From NCBI RefSeq assembly GCF_023502205.1, contig NZ_JAMFLG010000004.1, positions 124,001 to 188,000 on the forward strand: a stretch of DNA of 64,000 bases, read 5' to 3'. Position 1 is the stretch's first letter. Every line of letters starts with the position of its first letter. Under the pieces are notes generated by a model. That model was given only the letters and a program-made list of their open reading frames with translations, was not told where the DNA came from and did not search any database. The translations under genes and the position numbers were made by a program. Source of the DNA: Aquiflexum sp. TKW24L (GTDB taxonomy: Bacteria; Bacteroidota; Bacteroidia; Cytophagales; Cyclobacteriaceae). Of this stretch, positions 45,028 through 52,316 are shown one piece after another.

Positions 45028-46266
45028 TCAGGATGCCCTTTCCTTGAGCACCCCTTTTCTTTTAAATATCAGTTTATATGCGAATTTCACAAAAACAACA
45101 AAAGCAGAAAGGTTTGGCTTTGGTTCTATTCCTTTGCCCATTCTTTCTAGCTGTTCGCGGTACCACACTGTCTCCATCACGCCCATTTTATCTATGGGTC
45201 CGATTCCGGTTTTGATGGGTTGGATGGAGATCTTTGGCGATTGTCCGGTCAGAAGTCTGCGAGGGGCATCCGGTTCTACGGCGATCAATCTTGCCAAACC
45301 TACAAAATCCACGTTTCCTGACTGAATGGCATCTGCCATACCTTCATAGCTTTTAAACCCACCTGTTACTACCAAAGGTAGTTTGACTGCCTTTCTTGCT
45401 TTGTCCGCAAAATCCATAAAATAGGCTTCCCTTTTTTGGGTGCTTTCTTTCCATTTAGTTCCCATCATCGCAGGTGCTTCATAGGTTCCACCGGATATTT
45501 CTATCAGGTCAATACCTGACAATTCTAATGCCTTGATGGTTTCCAATGATTCTTCATCTGTAAAACCACCTCGCTGAAAATCAGCCGAGTTGAGCTTGAT
45601 CCCGATAGGAAAATCAGTTCCCACTTCATGTCGCATCGCCTGATAAACTTCCAATACAAACCTTCTCCGTCTTTCAGGATCACCTCCCCACTTGTCAGTT
45701 CGCTGATTATGATGGGGAGAAAGAAACTGACTGACAAGATATCCATGGGCACCATGAATCTGAACACCAGAAAAACCAGCTTCTTTTACCTGTTTCGCAG
45801 CAAACCCAAATCTTTTGATCAGGTCTTGGATTTCCGCTTCGGTCAGTTCCCTCGGGGTATTGAAAAAAGACTGCATGTCCTTTCTAAACGGGATAGCCGA
45901 GGGAGAAACTGTTTCCTTGTTCAACCCTTTCGGTGCTTGCTTTCCGGGATGGTTCAATTGAACCCAGCAATGTGTCCCATTGGCGGTAGCGTTTTTTGCC
46001 CAAGATTTCAATCCTTCCAATCCTGAGGCGTTTTCTATGACCACATTTCCCGGCTCCCCAAGTGCGCGTCTGTCAATCATGACATTTCCTGTGACGCAAA
46101 GACCTATCCCTCCCTCCGCCCATTTACGATAAAGTAGATCGAGCATCGGTTTGGGGGAACCATCCTTGTTGCCGAGTCCTTCACTCATGGCGGATTTGAA
46201 AAGTCTGTTTTTGATCAGCACGCCATTTGGAAGGGTAAATGGCTGGTTTAATGGATTTTCAGGCAT
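45028..46266 (-). CDS. NADH:flavin oxidoreductase (old yellow enzyme family)
   Basis: 412 residues, FMN-dependent (beta/alpha)8 barrel. Family marks: the N-terminal FKSAMSEGLG, the catalytic-site segment GVQIHGAHGYLVSQFLSP, RTDKWGG, and the flavin phosphate site VTGGFKSYEGM...VDFVGLARLI. These enzymes reduce electrophilic alkenes and related compounds. Position between glutathione peroxidase and DoxX, 31-32 bases from each, suggests one transcription unit for electrophile/peroxide defence. Confidence 0.92.
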   Translation of the reverse strand: MPENPLNQPFTLPNGVLIKNRLFKSAMSEGLGNKDGSPKPMLDLLYRKWAEGGIGLCVTGNVMIDRRALGEPGNVVIENASGLEGLKSWAKNATANGTHCWVQLNHPGKQAPKGLNKETVSPSAIPFRKDMQSFFNTPRELTEAEIQDLIKRFGFAAKQVKEAGFSGVQIHGAHGYLVSQFLSPHHNQRTDKWGGDPERRRRFVLEVYQAMRHEVGTDFPIGIKLNSADFQRGGFTDEESLETIKALELSGIDLIEISGGTYEAPAMMGTKWKESTQKREAYFMDFADKARKAVKLPLVVTGGFKSYEGMADAIQSGNVDFVGLARLIAVEPDAPRRLLTGQSPKISIQPIKTGIGPIDKMGVMETVWYREQLERMGKGIEPKPNLSAFVVFVKFAYKLIFKRKGVLKERAS

Positions 46267-46297
46267 TATTTGAGGAAAAGAAATAAAAACAGTTTGA

Positions 46298-46780
46298 TTA
46301 CTTTAAAATTTTTCTGAGGTATTTATCGATTTCCGCAGGCTTGGTGATGGGTGAAAATCTCTTGGCAGGTTTTCCATTTGCATCTACCAAAAACTTGGTG
46401 AAATTCCACTTTATACTTGATCCAAATATGCCTCCCAATTCATTTTTGAGGTATTTAAAAACCGGATGGGCATTTTTTCCATTGACTTCAATCTTGGAAA
46501 ACATGGGGAAGCTTACCCCATAATTCAGGAGGCATCCTTCTGCAATGTCCTTGGAATTGCCAGGCTCCTGATTGCCAAATTGGTTGCAGGGAAAGCCGAG
46601 GATGACCAAACCTTTGTCTTTGTACTTTTGATTGAGTTTTTCCAAGCCTTCATATTGTGGGGTCAAGCCACATTGGCTGGCGGTATTGACCACCAAAATC
46701 GTCTTTCCTTGAAATTCGGACATGGATACTTCTTTACCCTGAAGGTTGTTGGCGGAAAAATCGTAAAACTTGTTTTTCAT
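46298..46780 (-). CDS. Glutathione peroxidase family protein (cysteine form)
   Basis: 160 residues. Catalytic tetrad elements: C37 in VNTASQCGLT (cysteine replaces selenocysteine), Q in FPCNQFGNQEPG and W in SIKWNFTKFL. As in many bacterial members, the second conserved cysteine (FPCNQF) suggests that it uses thioredoxin rather than glutathione. The start at 46780 (MKNKFYDF) fits the family; an earlier ATG at 46789 would add three residues. First gene of the unit, behind a promoter with two dyads. Confidence 0.93.
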   Translation of the reverse strand: MKNKFYDFSANNLQGKEVSMSEFQGKTILVVNTASQCGLTPQYEGLEKLNQKYKDKGLVILGFPCNQFGNQEPGNSKDIAEGCLLNYGVSFPMFSKIEVNGKNAHPVFKYLKNELGGIFGSSIKWNFTKFLVDANGKPAKRFSPITKPAEIDKYLRKILK

Positions 46781-46804
46781 AAATCGCATATTTGATTTCT
46801 ATTA

Positions 46805-46851
46805 TATCGTACGCGATACAAATATAGTCTTTATTTATATCGTATGCGATA
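46805..46851 (-). promoter_or_regulatory. gpx promoter flanked by two identical-type dyads
   Basis: TATCG-TACG-CGATA (46805-46818) and TATCG-TATG-CGATA (46838-46851), 33 bases centre to centre, about three helical turns. On the minus strand a TATATTTG -7 box (46819-46826) lies between them, so a protein on both dyads would cover the -33 region and the transcription start. MarR/OhrR proteins bind dyads of this size, and one is encoded at the end of the group. A degenerate version (TATCGAACGTCTTA) lies just upstream of marR itself. Confidence 0.75.
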
Positions 46852-46903
46852 TATTATAATCATAATTCTTAGATTTTGTTTTTGAATGGACGAGGAGAAT
46901 TTT

Positions 46904-46930
46904 AAAAAAAAAGGTCTGAAAAATCAGACC
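46904..46930 (-). terminator. Intrinsic terminator after the M42 peptidase gene
   Basis: GGTCTGA (46913-46919) and TCAGACC (46924-46930) with a four-base loop; on the minus strand a nine-base U-run follows. It ends the peptidase transcript before the gpx promoter. Confidence 0.9.
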
Positions 46931-46963
46931 TCAGATTAGAATTACATTTTATGTTTTTCCTTC

Positions 46964-48016
46964 TCAATGACTCCATTCAAACCCGTCAAGTTCCTCCAGA
47001 CAAGCTTTCAGAAGTAAGATACTATTGGAAATATCTTCTTTGTGGGCCATTTCGATGACCTGATGCAGGTGACGTGTCGGGATGGAAATCGCCCCGGCAA
47101 TAGCACCTTGTTTGCCCATACGCTGCACTCCGGCGGTATCGGTACCTCCTGCGGTTAGGATTTCAGGTTGCCATTTGATCTGATGCTGATCGGCGGTATG
47201 CTTCATGAAGGCGACCATTCTGTAATCGCAGATAGTCGAAGCATCCATTATTTTGATGGCAGTTCCTTTACCGAGTTCTGTTACCTTCTCATGCGGCTGT
47301 GCTCCCGGCACATCAAAGGCGATGGTGGTATCCAAAGCAATCCCAAAATCAGGGTTGATCCCATGCGCTGCAACATTTGCTCCTCGGATACCCACTTCTT
47401 CCTGAACGGTAAAAGTGGCATACACATCATAGGCCGGATTGTCCAGAACCCTCAAGGTCTCCAAAAGGATAAAAACTGCTACTCTGTTGTCAATGGATTT
47501 GCAGTTGACACAGGCTCCCATTTCTATCAGTTCTCTGTCTCTCGTAATGGGATTGCCGATGGTCACGTATTTTTCAACCTCCTCTTTGTCCATGCCCAAG
47601 TCTATAAAAAAGTCGGTAATCTGAGGCAACTTGTTTTTTTCATCTGCTGTCATGACATGGATCGGTTTACTTCCCATGACTCCAACAAGATCCTTTTTGC
47701 CGTGGACGATTACCCGCTGAGCGGTCAGGGTCTTGGGATCAAATCCACCCAAAGTATGGAATCGAACAAACCCCTTGTCATCTATGTGGGTGACGATAAA
47801 TCCGATTTCATCCATATGAGCAGCTACCATCACTCTTTTGGAATCGGGATTTTTCTTGGATTTTTTGATGGCAATGACACTGCCCAAATTGTCTACCCTG
47901 ACTTCTTCTACGAGCGGAGTCACCAGTTCAATGACCAAATCCCTGATTCTTTTTTCAAAACCCGGCGCTCCGGCGATTTCACAAATCTGCTTCAATAAGG
48001 GTACGTTGGCTTCCAT
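46964..48016 (-). CDS. M42-family metalloaminopeptidase
   Basis: 350 residues. Metal and catalytic residues of M42 glutamyl/PepA-type aminopeptidases are visible: AAHMDEIGF (H, D), KSIDNRVAVF (bridging D), QEEVGIRG (catalytic E-E), ALDTTIAFDVPG (D) and the closing histidine in TRHLHQVIEM. These enzymes form large tetrahedral dodecamers and trim peptides in the cytoplasm. Stand-alone gene with its own terminator. Confidence 0.92.
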   Translation of the reverse strand: MEANVPLLKQICEIAGAPGFEKRIRDLVIELVTPLVEEVRVDNLGSVIAIKKSKKNPDSKRVMVAAHMDEIGFIVTHIDDKGFVRFHTLGGFDPKTLTAQRVIVHGKKDLVGVMGSKPIHVMTADEKNKLPQITDFFIDLGMDKEEVEKYVTIGNPITRDRELIEMGACVNCKSIDNRVAVFILLETLRVLDNPAYDVYATFTVQEEVGIRGANVAAHGINPDFGIALDTTIAFDVPGAQPHEKVTELGKGTAIKIMDASTICDYRMVAFMKHTADQHQIKWQPEILTAGGTDTAGVQRMGKQGAIAGAISIPTRHLHQVIEMAHKEDISNSILLLKACLEELDGFEWSH

Positions 48017-48121
48017 AATTATGGGTAGATTTTATTTGAGTAGTTATTTAAACAACCAATGACCAAAAACAAGGGCTTTGCCGACTTGAATTTTGGTCAT
48101 TGTTTTCAATAATGAGAATGA

Positions 48122-50005
48122 TCAATATGCCCTGACCACTTTCCCTTCCATGTAGTTGGCAAAAGCCCTGTTTACCACGCGCATCCCTCCAGAAGTCGGG
48201 AAATCGCCTGTAAAGTACCAATCACCGGAATGGTCGGGGATACATTTATGTAAATTGTCGACTGTTTGGTAGATGACTTTTACCTCTGCGTGGATCTCGT
48301 CCGTGGTGATGATATCGGCGATTTTATCAGAAATCTCCTGATCCGTAAATGGCTCATAGAGGGCTTTTACATAGTTTTCCGTCAAAATCTGATTGGTATT
48401 GCACTTCTCATAGACTTCGTCCATCAAATAGCTCATGCCTTTGTCTTTCAGCAATTCTACCGTGGCCCGGAAAGCGATAAACTCCCTGAGCTTTGACATG
48501 TCGATTCCATAGCAATCCGGGAATCGGATCTGAGGAGCCGAAGAGACGATGATAATCCGCTTGGGATTGAGTTTGTCCAAGGTGGTCAGAATACTTTTTT
48601 CCAAAGTAGTCCCTCTCACAATACTGTCATCTATGACCACCAAAGTATCAAGTCCTGCCCTGACGACTTCGTAAGTGGTATCATAGACATTAGCCACCAT
48701 GGCATCCCTGTCGGAATCATTGGTGATGAAAGTCCTCAATTTGACATCCTTGCTGACAAGTTTTTCGACCCTTGGCCGGAAGTTGAGGAGTTCTTCCAGG
48801 TCTTCAAGATGAGGTTTTCCTTCCAGTAGCACTTCCCTCCTTTTGGCACTCAAATAATCCTCGAGTCCTTCGATCATGCCCAAAAAGGCTGTTTCTGCAG
48901 TATTTGGGATATAAGAAAAAACAGTGTTTTTGAGGTCGAAATCTATGGCTTTCAAGACCTGCGGTACAAGTGCGCGGCCAAGTGCTTTTCTTTCTCTGTA
49001 AATATCGGGGTCTGTTCCCCTTGAGAAATATATCCTTTCAAAACTGCAGGATTTCTTTTCTCTAGCAGGAAGGATTTCATGCTCTGCGTAAGAACCGTCT
49101 TTATTGATTACCAAGGCATGACCCGGTTTAATTTCTCTGATTTGCTTGTAATCCACGTTGAATGCCGATTTGATGGCAGGCTTTTCGGAAGCGACCACGA
49201 CAATCTCCTCGTCTGCATAATAATAAGCTGGACGGATTCCTGATGGATCACGGACGACAAAACTTGAACCGTTGCCGATAATTCCCGCCATCGCATAACC
49301 TCCATCAAAATCCCTGCATGATCTTCTTAAGATACGTGCTACATCGATTTCATTTTCGATGACTGCGGTAATCTGTTCGTTAGAGTATTGGTGTTTGTAT
49401 TTATCAAAAATCCGCTGGTTCTCTTCGTCCAAAAAGTGACCGACTTTTTCCATGACGGTGACGGTATCCGTTTTTTCTTTAGGGTGCTGTCCGAGCTGTA
49501 CCAGTTTACTGAACAATTCCTCCACATTGGTCATGTTGAAATTACCTGCCATGACGAGGTTGCGGCTTCTCCAGTTATTTTGCTTCAAAAATGGGTGACA
49601 AGTTTCGATACTGTTTTCTCCGTGGGTGCCGTATCTGAGGTGTCCCAACCATACTTCTCCCGAAAATGCCACGTTTTCTTTCAGCCATTGGGCATTGATC
49701 ATCCCCTTCTTCCCTCCCAGTTTTTTGGCTTTCTTATATTTCTTATAGATTTTGTCAAAGATATAATTTACTGCCTGGGGCTCGATAGATCGGTACCTGC
49801 TGATGTAGCGTGTGCCCGGTTTGGTGTCAAGCTTGATATTGGCTACCCCGGCACCATCTTGTCCTCGGTTGATTTGCTTTTGCATCAAGACATATAGCCT
49901 ATTTGGTGCGTACAGCGGTGAACCGTACTTCTCAATGTAATATTGGGGCTCCTTCCGAAGCCTGATCATCGCAATACCACATTCATGTTTGATTTGGTCA
50001 CTCAT
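48122..50005 (-). CDS. Long amidophosphoribosyltransferase (PurF-like)
   Basis: 627 residues. N-terminal Ntn glutaminase with nucleophile C9 after an eight-residue propeptide (MSDQIKHE), then NRGQDGAGVA and HLRYGTHG; C-terminal phosphoribosyltransferase with the PRPP motif VVIDDSIVRGTT. PurF transfers glutamine-derived ammonia to PRPP in the first step of purine synthesis. It is over 100 residues longer than classical PurF, with extra segments around 70-100 and in the linker. Bacteroidota often carry such a long form besides a standard PurF, so it may be a paralogue; this cannot be settled here. The substrate-binding residues appear intact. Confidence 0.88.
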   Translation of the reverse strand: MSDQIKHECGIAMIRLRKEPQYYIEKYGSPLYAPNRLYVLMQKQINRGQDGAGVANIKLDTKPGTRYISRYRSIEPQAVNYIFDKIYKKYKKAKKLGGKKGMINAQWLKENVAFSGEVWLGHLRYGTHGENSIETCHPFLKQNNWRSRNLVMAGNFNMTNVEELFSKLVQLGQHPKEKTDTVTVMEKVGHFLDEENQRIFDKYKHQYSNEQITAVIENEIDVARILRRSCRDFDGGYAMAGIIGNGSSFVVRDPSGIRPAYYYADEEIVVVASEKPAIKSAFNVDYKQIREIKPGHALVINKDGSYAEHEILPAREKKSCSFERIYFSRGTDPDIYRERKALGRALVPQVLKAIDFDLKNTVFSYIPNTAETAFLGMIEGLEDYLSAKRREVLLEGKPHLEDLEELLNFRPRVEKLVSKDVKLRTFITNDSDRDAMVANVYDTTYEVVRAGLDTLVVIDDSIVRGTTLEKSILTTLDKLNPKRIIIVSSAPQIRFPDCYGIDMSKLREFIAFRATVELLKDKGMSYLMDEVYEKCNTNQILTENYVKALYEPFTDQEISDKIADIITTDEIHAEVKVIYQTVDNLHKCIPDHSGDWYFTGDFPTSGGMRVVNRAFANYMEGKVVRAY

Positions 50006-50320
50006 TGGATTTGTACCGGGTAATTATTTTTTTATGTAAAGGTAAACCATTTTTAGAAGGATATGGAAGTAAAAAAGGTTCGGTTTATATAATATTTTGC
50101 AGCAAGCCATATAAAACATTATCCAAACATTTAAGTAGGACTGGTGACCTTTTTTGATTCATGATAAATCTATTTAACTCATCAAGTCTATAGCATCCGG
50201 TTCTGAAAAATTTTACCCCTGATCAAAACACTACTTTATTCGACTCTATGATTTGGATTTGGGGAATTTGTCTACAGTTAGGGAACTGACCTCCCCACTT
50301 TCAAATTTTAAAACATTGTT

Positions 50321-50349
50321 TTTGAGCAATAAAGGCCACTTTTACTTTG
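50321..50349 (+). promoter_or_regulatory. Candidate promoter before the small-gene pair
   Basis: TTTG (50321-50324) and TACTTTG (50343-50349) with 18 bases between, close to the Bacteroidota TTTG/TAnnTTTG pattern but with a short -7 box. It would start a transcript near 50355 covering the next two small genes. The rest of the gap from 50006 contains nothing else recognisable. Confidence 0.4.
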
Positions 50350-50375
50350 GCACAGCATGTGCAAAAAGGGTTTTT

Positions 50376-50531
50376 ATGAAACGGACAATAGCAGCATCTT
50401 CTCTGGAATTAATAATCCTTGCTACAGAAAGTATAAGCATTAGAAACTTCGAACTTAATGCATGTAAACACCAAGAGGCCAAAGAAGTCCTATTTCATGC
50501 CAACAGTCTGGAAAGACAATTTTATAATTAA
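50376..50531 (+). CDS. Possible 51-residue protein of unknown function
   Basis: Intact frame from ATG 50376, about 20 bases after a likely transcription start and 39 bases before the next gene. N-terminal part moderately hydrophobic (SSLELIILATESISI), C-terminal part polar with histidines. The longer version from a TTG at 50253 would start before the promoter and is not favoured. Not recognised; could be chance. Confidence 0.35.
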   Translation: MKRTIAASSLELIILATESISIRNFELNACKHQEAKEVLFHANSLERQFYN

Positions 50532-50570
50532 AGCCAATTTAATAACCGATATACCATAAACCAACTCACT

Positions 50571-50897
50571 ATGAAAACCCGATTTATCATCCCCGCAATG
50601 TTTATTCTTGGATTAGGCACTGCGCCTTTGATGGGATATGCCACCATCTCCACAGAAAGCCCATCCGAGATTAAATTTTTTCAGGAAAAGGAAAAAGTGA
50701 AAGTAGATCCGGCAAACCTACCTGTTCCCGTAAAAGAGGCTATTTTGAAGGATGAAACATTAAAACCTCTCAAAATCAGTGAAGCATGGCAGGTGATTAC
50801 TGAAGATGAAATCGATCACTTCGTAATAAAATTTGAAGATGGCGGCGAAGAACTAATTAAGAAATATACAGCCCTAGGAGAAGAGATTGAAGGTTAA
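50571..50897 (+). CDS. Small exported protein, PepSY-like
   Basis: 108 residues with a signal peptide (MKTRFIIPAMFILGLGTAPLM, cleavage near residue 24). The mature part resembles PepSY-like periplasmic domains: LPVPVKEAILKDETLKPLKISEAW (helix) then ITEDEIDHFVIKFEDGGEEL (strands). Such domains may inhibit proteases or bind ligands; the assignment is weak. It ends before a clear terminator and lies upstream of a sigma-54 response regulator. Confidence 0.65.
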   Translation: MKTRFIIPAMFILGLGTAPLMGYATISTESPSEIKFFQEKEKVKVDPANLPVPVKEAILKDETLKPLKISEAWQVITEDEIDHFVIKFEDGGEELIKKYTALGEEIEG

Positions 50898-50920
50898 CCA
50901 ATCTAAAATTTGTCTATTTT

Positions 50921-50952
50921 AAAAGCACTGGAATATTCTGGTGCTTTTTTTG
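50921..50952 (+). terminator. Intrinsic terminator upstream of the response-regulator gene
   Basis: AAAAGCACTGG (from 50921) and CTGGTGCTTTTTT form a hairpin with core AGCAC/GTGCT and a run of seven Ts. It ends the small exported protein transcript 28 bases before the next start codon, so that gene needs its own promoter within or close to this element, or read-through. Confidence 0.8.
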
Positions 50953-50980
50953 TTATCTTCTCAGGTCAAACCGGTTTGAG

Positions 50981-52315
50981 ATGCAGAAAATACTTTTGAT
51001 AGAAGATGACATTACCTATTCTAGGATTATCCGTAATTTTTTAGAAAAAAATAAATTTGAAGTTCAATCATCTAACAACCTTGCTCAGGCCAAACCATTG
51101 ATCCAGTCGGGTTGGCCCCAACTGATCATCACAGATTACCGCCTTCCTGATGGAAACGGCCTAGAGCTGCTCGAACAGTCCGGTAAGAAAAACCCAGATA
51201 TAAAAGTCATCCTGATTACCAATTACTCCGATATCAAAATCGCAGTGAAAGCCATGAAGATGGGAGCTTTTGAATACATTACCAAACCCATCAATCCGGA
51301 TGAATTGCTGGTAACAGTGAAGGAAGCACTTTTAGGGCATGCGGTACCCAAACCGCAGTCGGCAACCTCCGAAATTAAGGAATTGGATTATGTGAAAGGA
51401 AACAGTGCCAACGCTGCCAAGTTGGAAGATTTCATCCAGTTGGTCGCTCCTACGGATTTAAGTGTGTTGATCTTAGGAGAAACAGGTTCGGGAAAAGAAT
51501 ATATAGCGAAGAAAATCCACCAAAATTCAAAACGACAAAACAAACCCTTTGTAGCCATTGATTGTGGTGCATTGAGTACAGAGCTTGCGGGAAGTGAGCT
51601 TTTTGGACATATCAAGGGTTCATTTACGGGAGCCCTCGACAATAAAACAGGACATTTTGAGCAGGCAAATGGAGGTACTATTTTTTTGGATGAGGTAGGC
51701 AACTTAGGTTATGAGATTCAGATAAAACTCCTACGCGCAATAGAGGAAAGGAAAATCCGGAAAATCGGAGCTAATAAAGAAACAGAAATAGATGTGCGAA
51801 TCATTGCCGCCACCAACGATGAATTGAAATCAGCAAGTCAGGACGGAAACTTCAGAGAGGATCTCTACCATAGATTGAATGAATTCACGATCAATCTTGA
51901 ACCGTTAAGAAACCGCAAAGAGGACATCCAACTATTTACCGACCACTTTATCCATCAAAGTAATGAAAAGCTAGGCCGATATGTCACTGGCGTTGACCCA
52001 GAGGTGGAAAGGATTTTTATGGAATATTCTTGGCCGGGAAATTTAAGAGAACTAAAAAACATCGTGAGAAGGTCAGTCCTCCTGTGTCATGATAAATTGA
52101 TTACCAGGGACTTATTGCCAAAAGATCTACTTGAGATAACTACTGAATCCCAGCAATTTCCAACTGATTATAAAAGTAATCTGGTAAACCACGAAAAAGA
52201 GACGATAGAAAAGGTGCTGAGAGAAGTTAGGTTTAACAAATCAAAAGCTTCCCAAATGCTCGGGATAGACAGAAAAACACTTTATAATAAAATGGAAAAA
52301 TACGGACTCAAATGA
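50981..52315 (+). CDS. Sigma-54-dependent response regulator (NtrC family)
   Basis: 444 residues: receiver domain (1-118) with phosphoacceptor D52 and K102, AAA+ domain with Walker A GETGSGKE (166-173), and a C-terminal Fis-type HTH (about 405-442, FNKSKASQMLGIDRKTLYNKM). The loop that contacts sigma-54 reads GSFTGA (213-218) rather than the usual GAFTGA, a conservative change found in some functional members. Its stop codon is one base from the stop of the convergent hybrid kinase, which is the likely but unproven partner. Confidence 0.93.
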   Translation: MQKILLIEDDITYSRIIRNFLEKNKFEVQSSNNLAQAKPLIQSGWPQLIITDYRLPDGNGLELLEQSGKKNPDIKVILITNYSDIKIAVKAMKMGAFEYITKPINPDELLVTVKEALLGHAVPKPQSATSEIKELDYVKGNSANAAKLEDFIQLVAPTDLSVLILGETGSGKEYIAKKIHQNSKRQNKPFVAIDCGALSTELAGSELFGHIKGSFTGALDNKTGHFEQANGGTIFLDEVGNLGYEIQIKLLRAIEERKIRKIGANKETEIDVRIIAATNDELKSASQDGNFREDLYHRLNEFTINLEPLRNRKEDIQLFTDHFIHQSNEKLGRYVTGVDPEVERIFMEYSWPGNLRELKNIVRRSVLLCHDKLITRDLLPKDLLEITTESQQFPTDYKSNLVNHEKETIEKVLREVRFNKSKASQMLGIDRKTLYNKMEKYGLK

Positions 52316-52316
52316 T

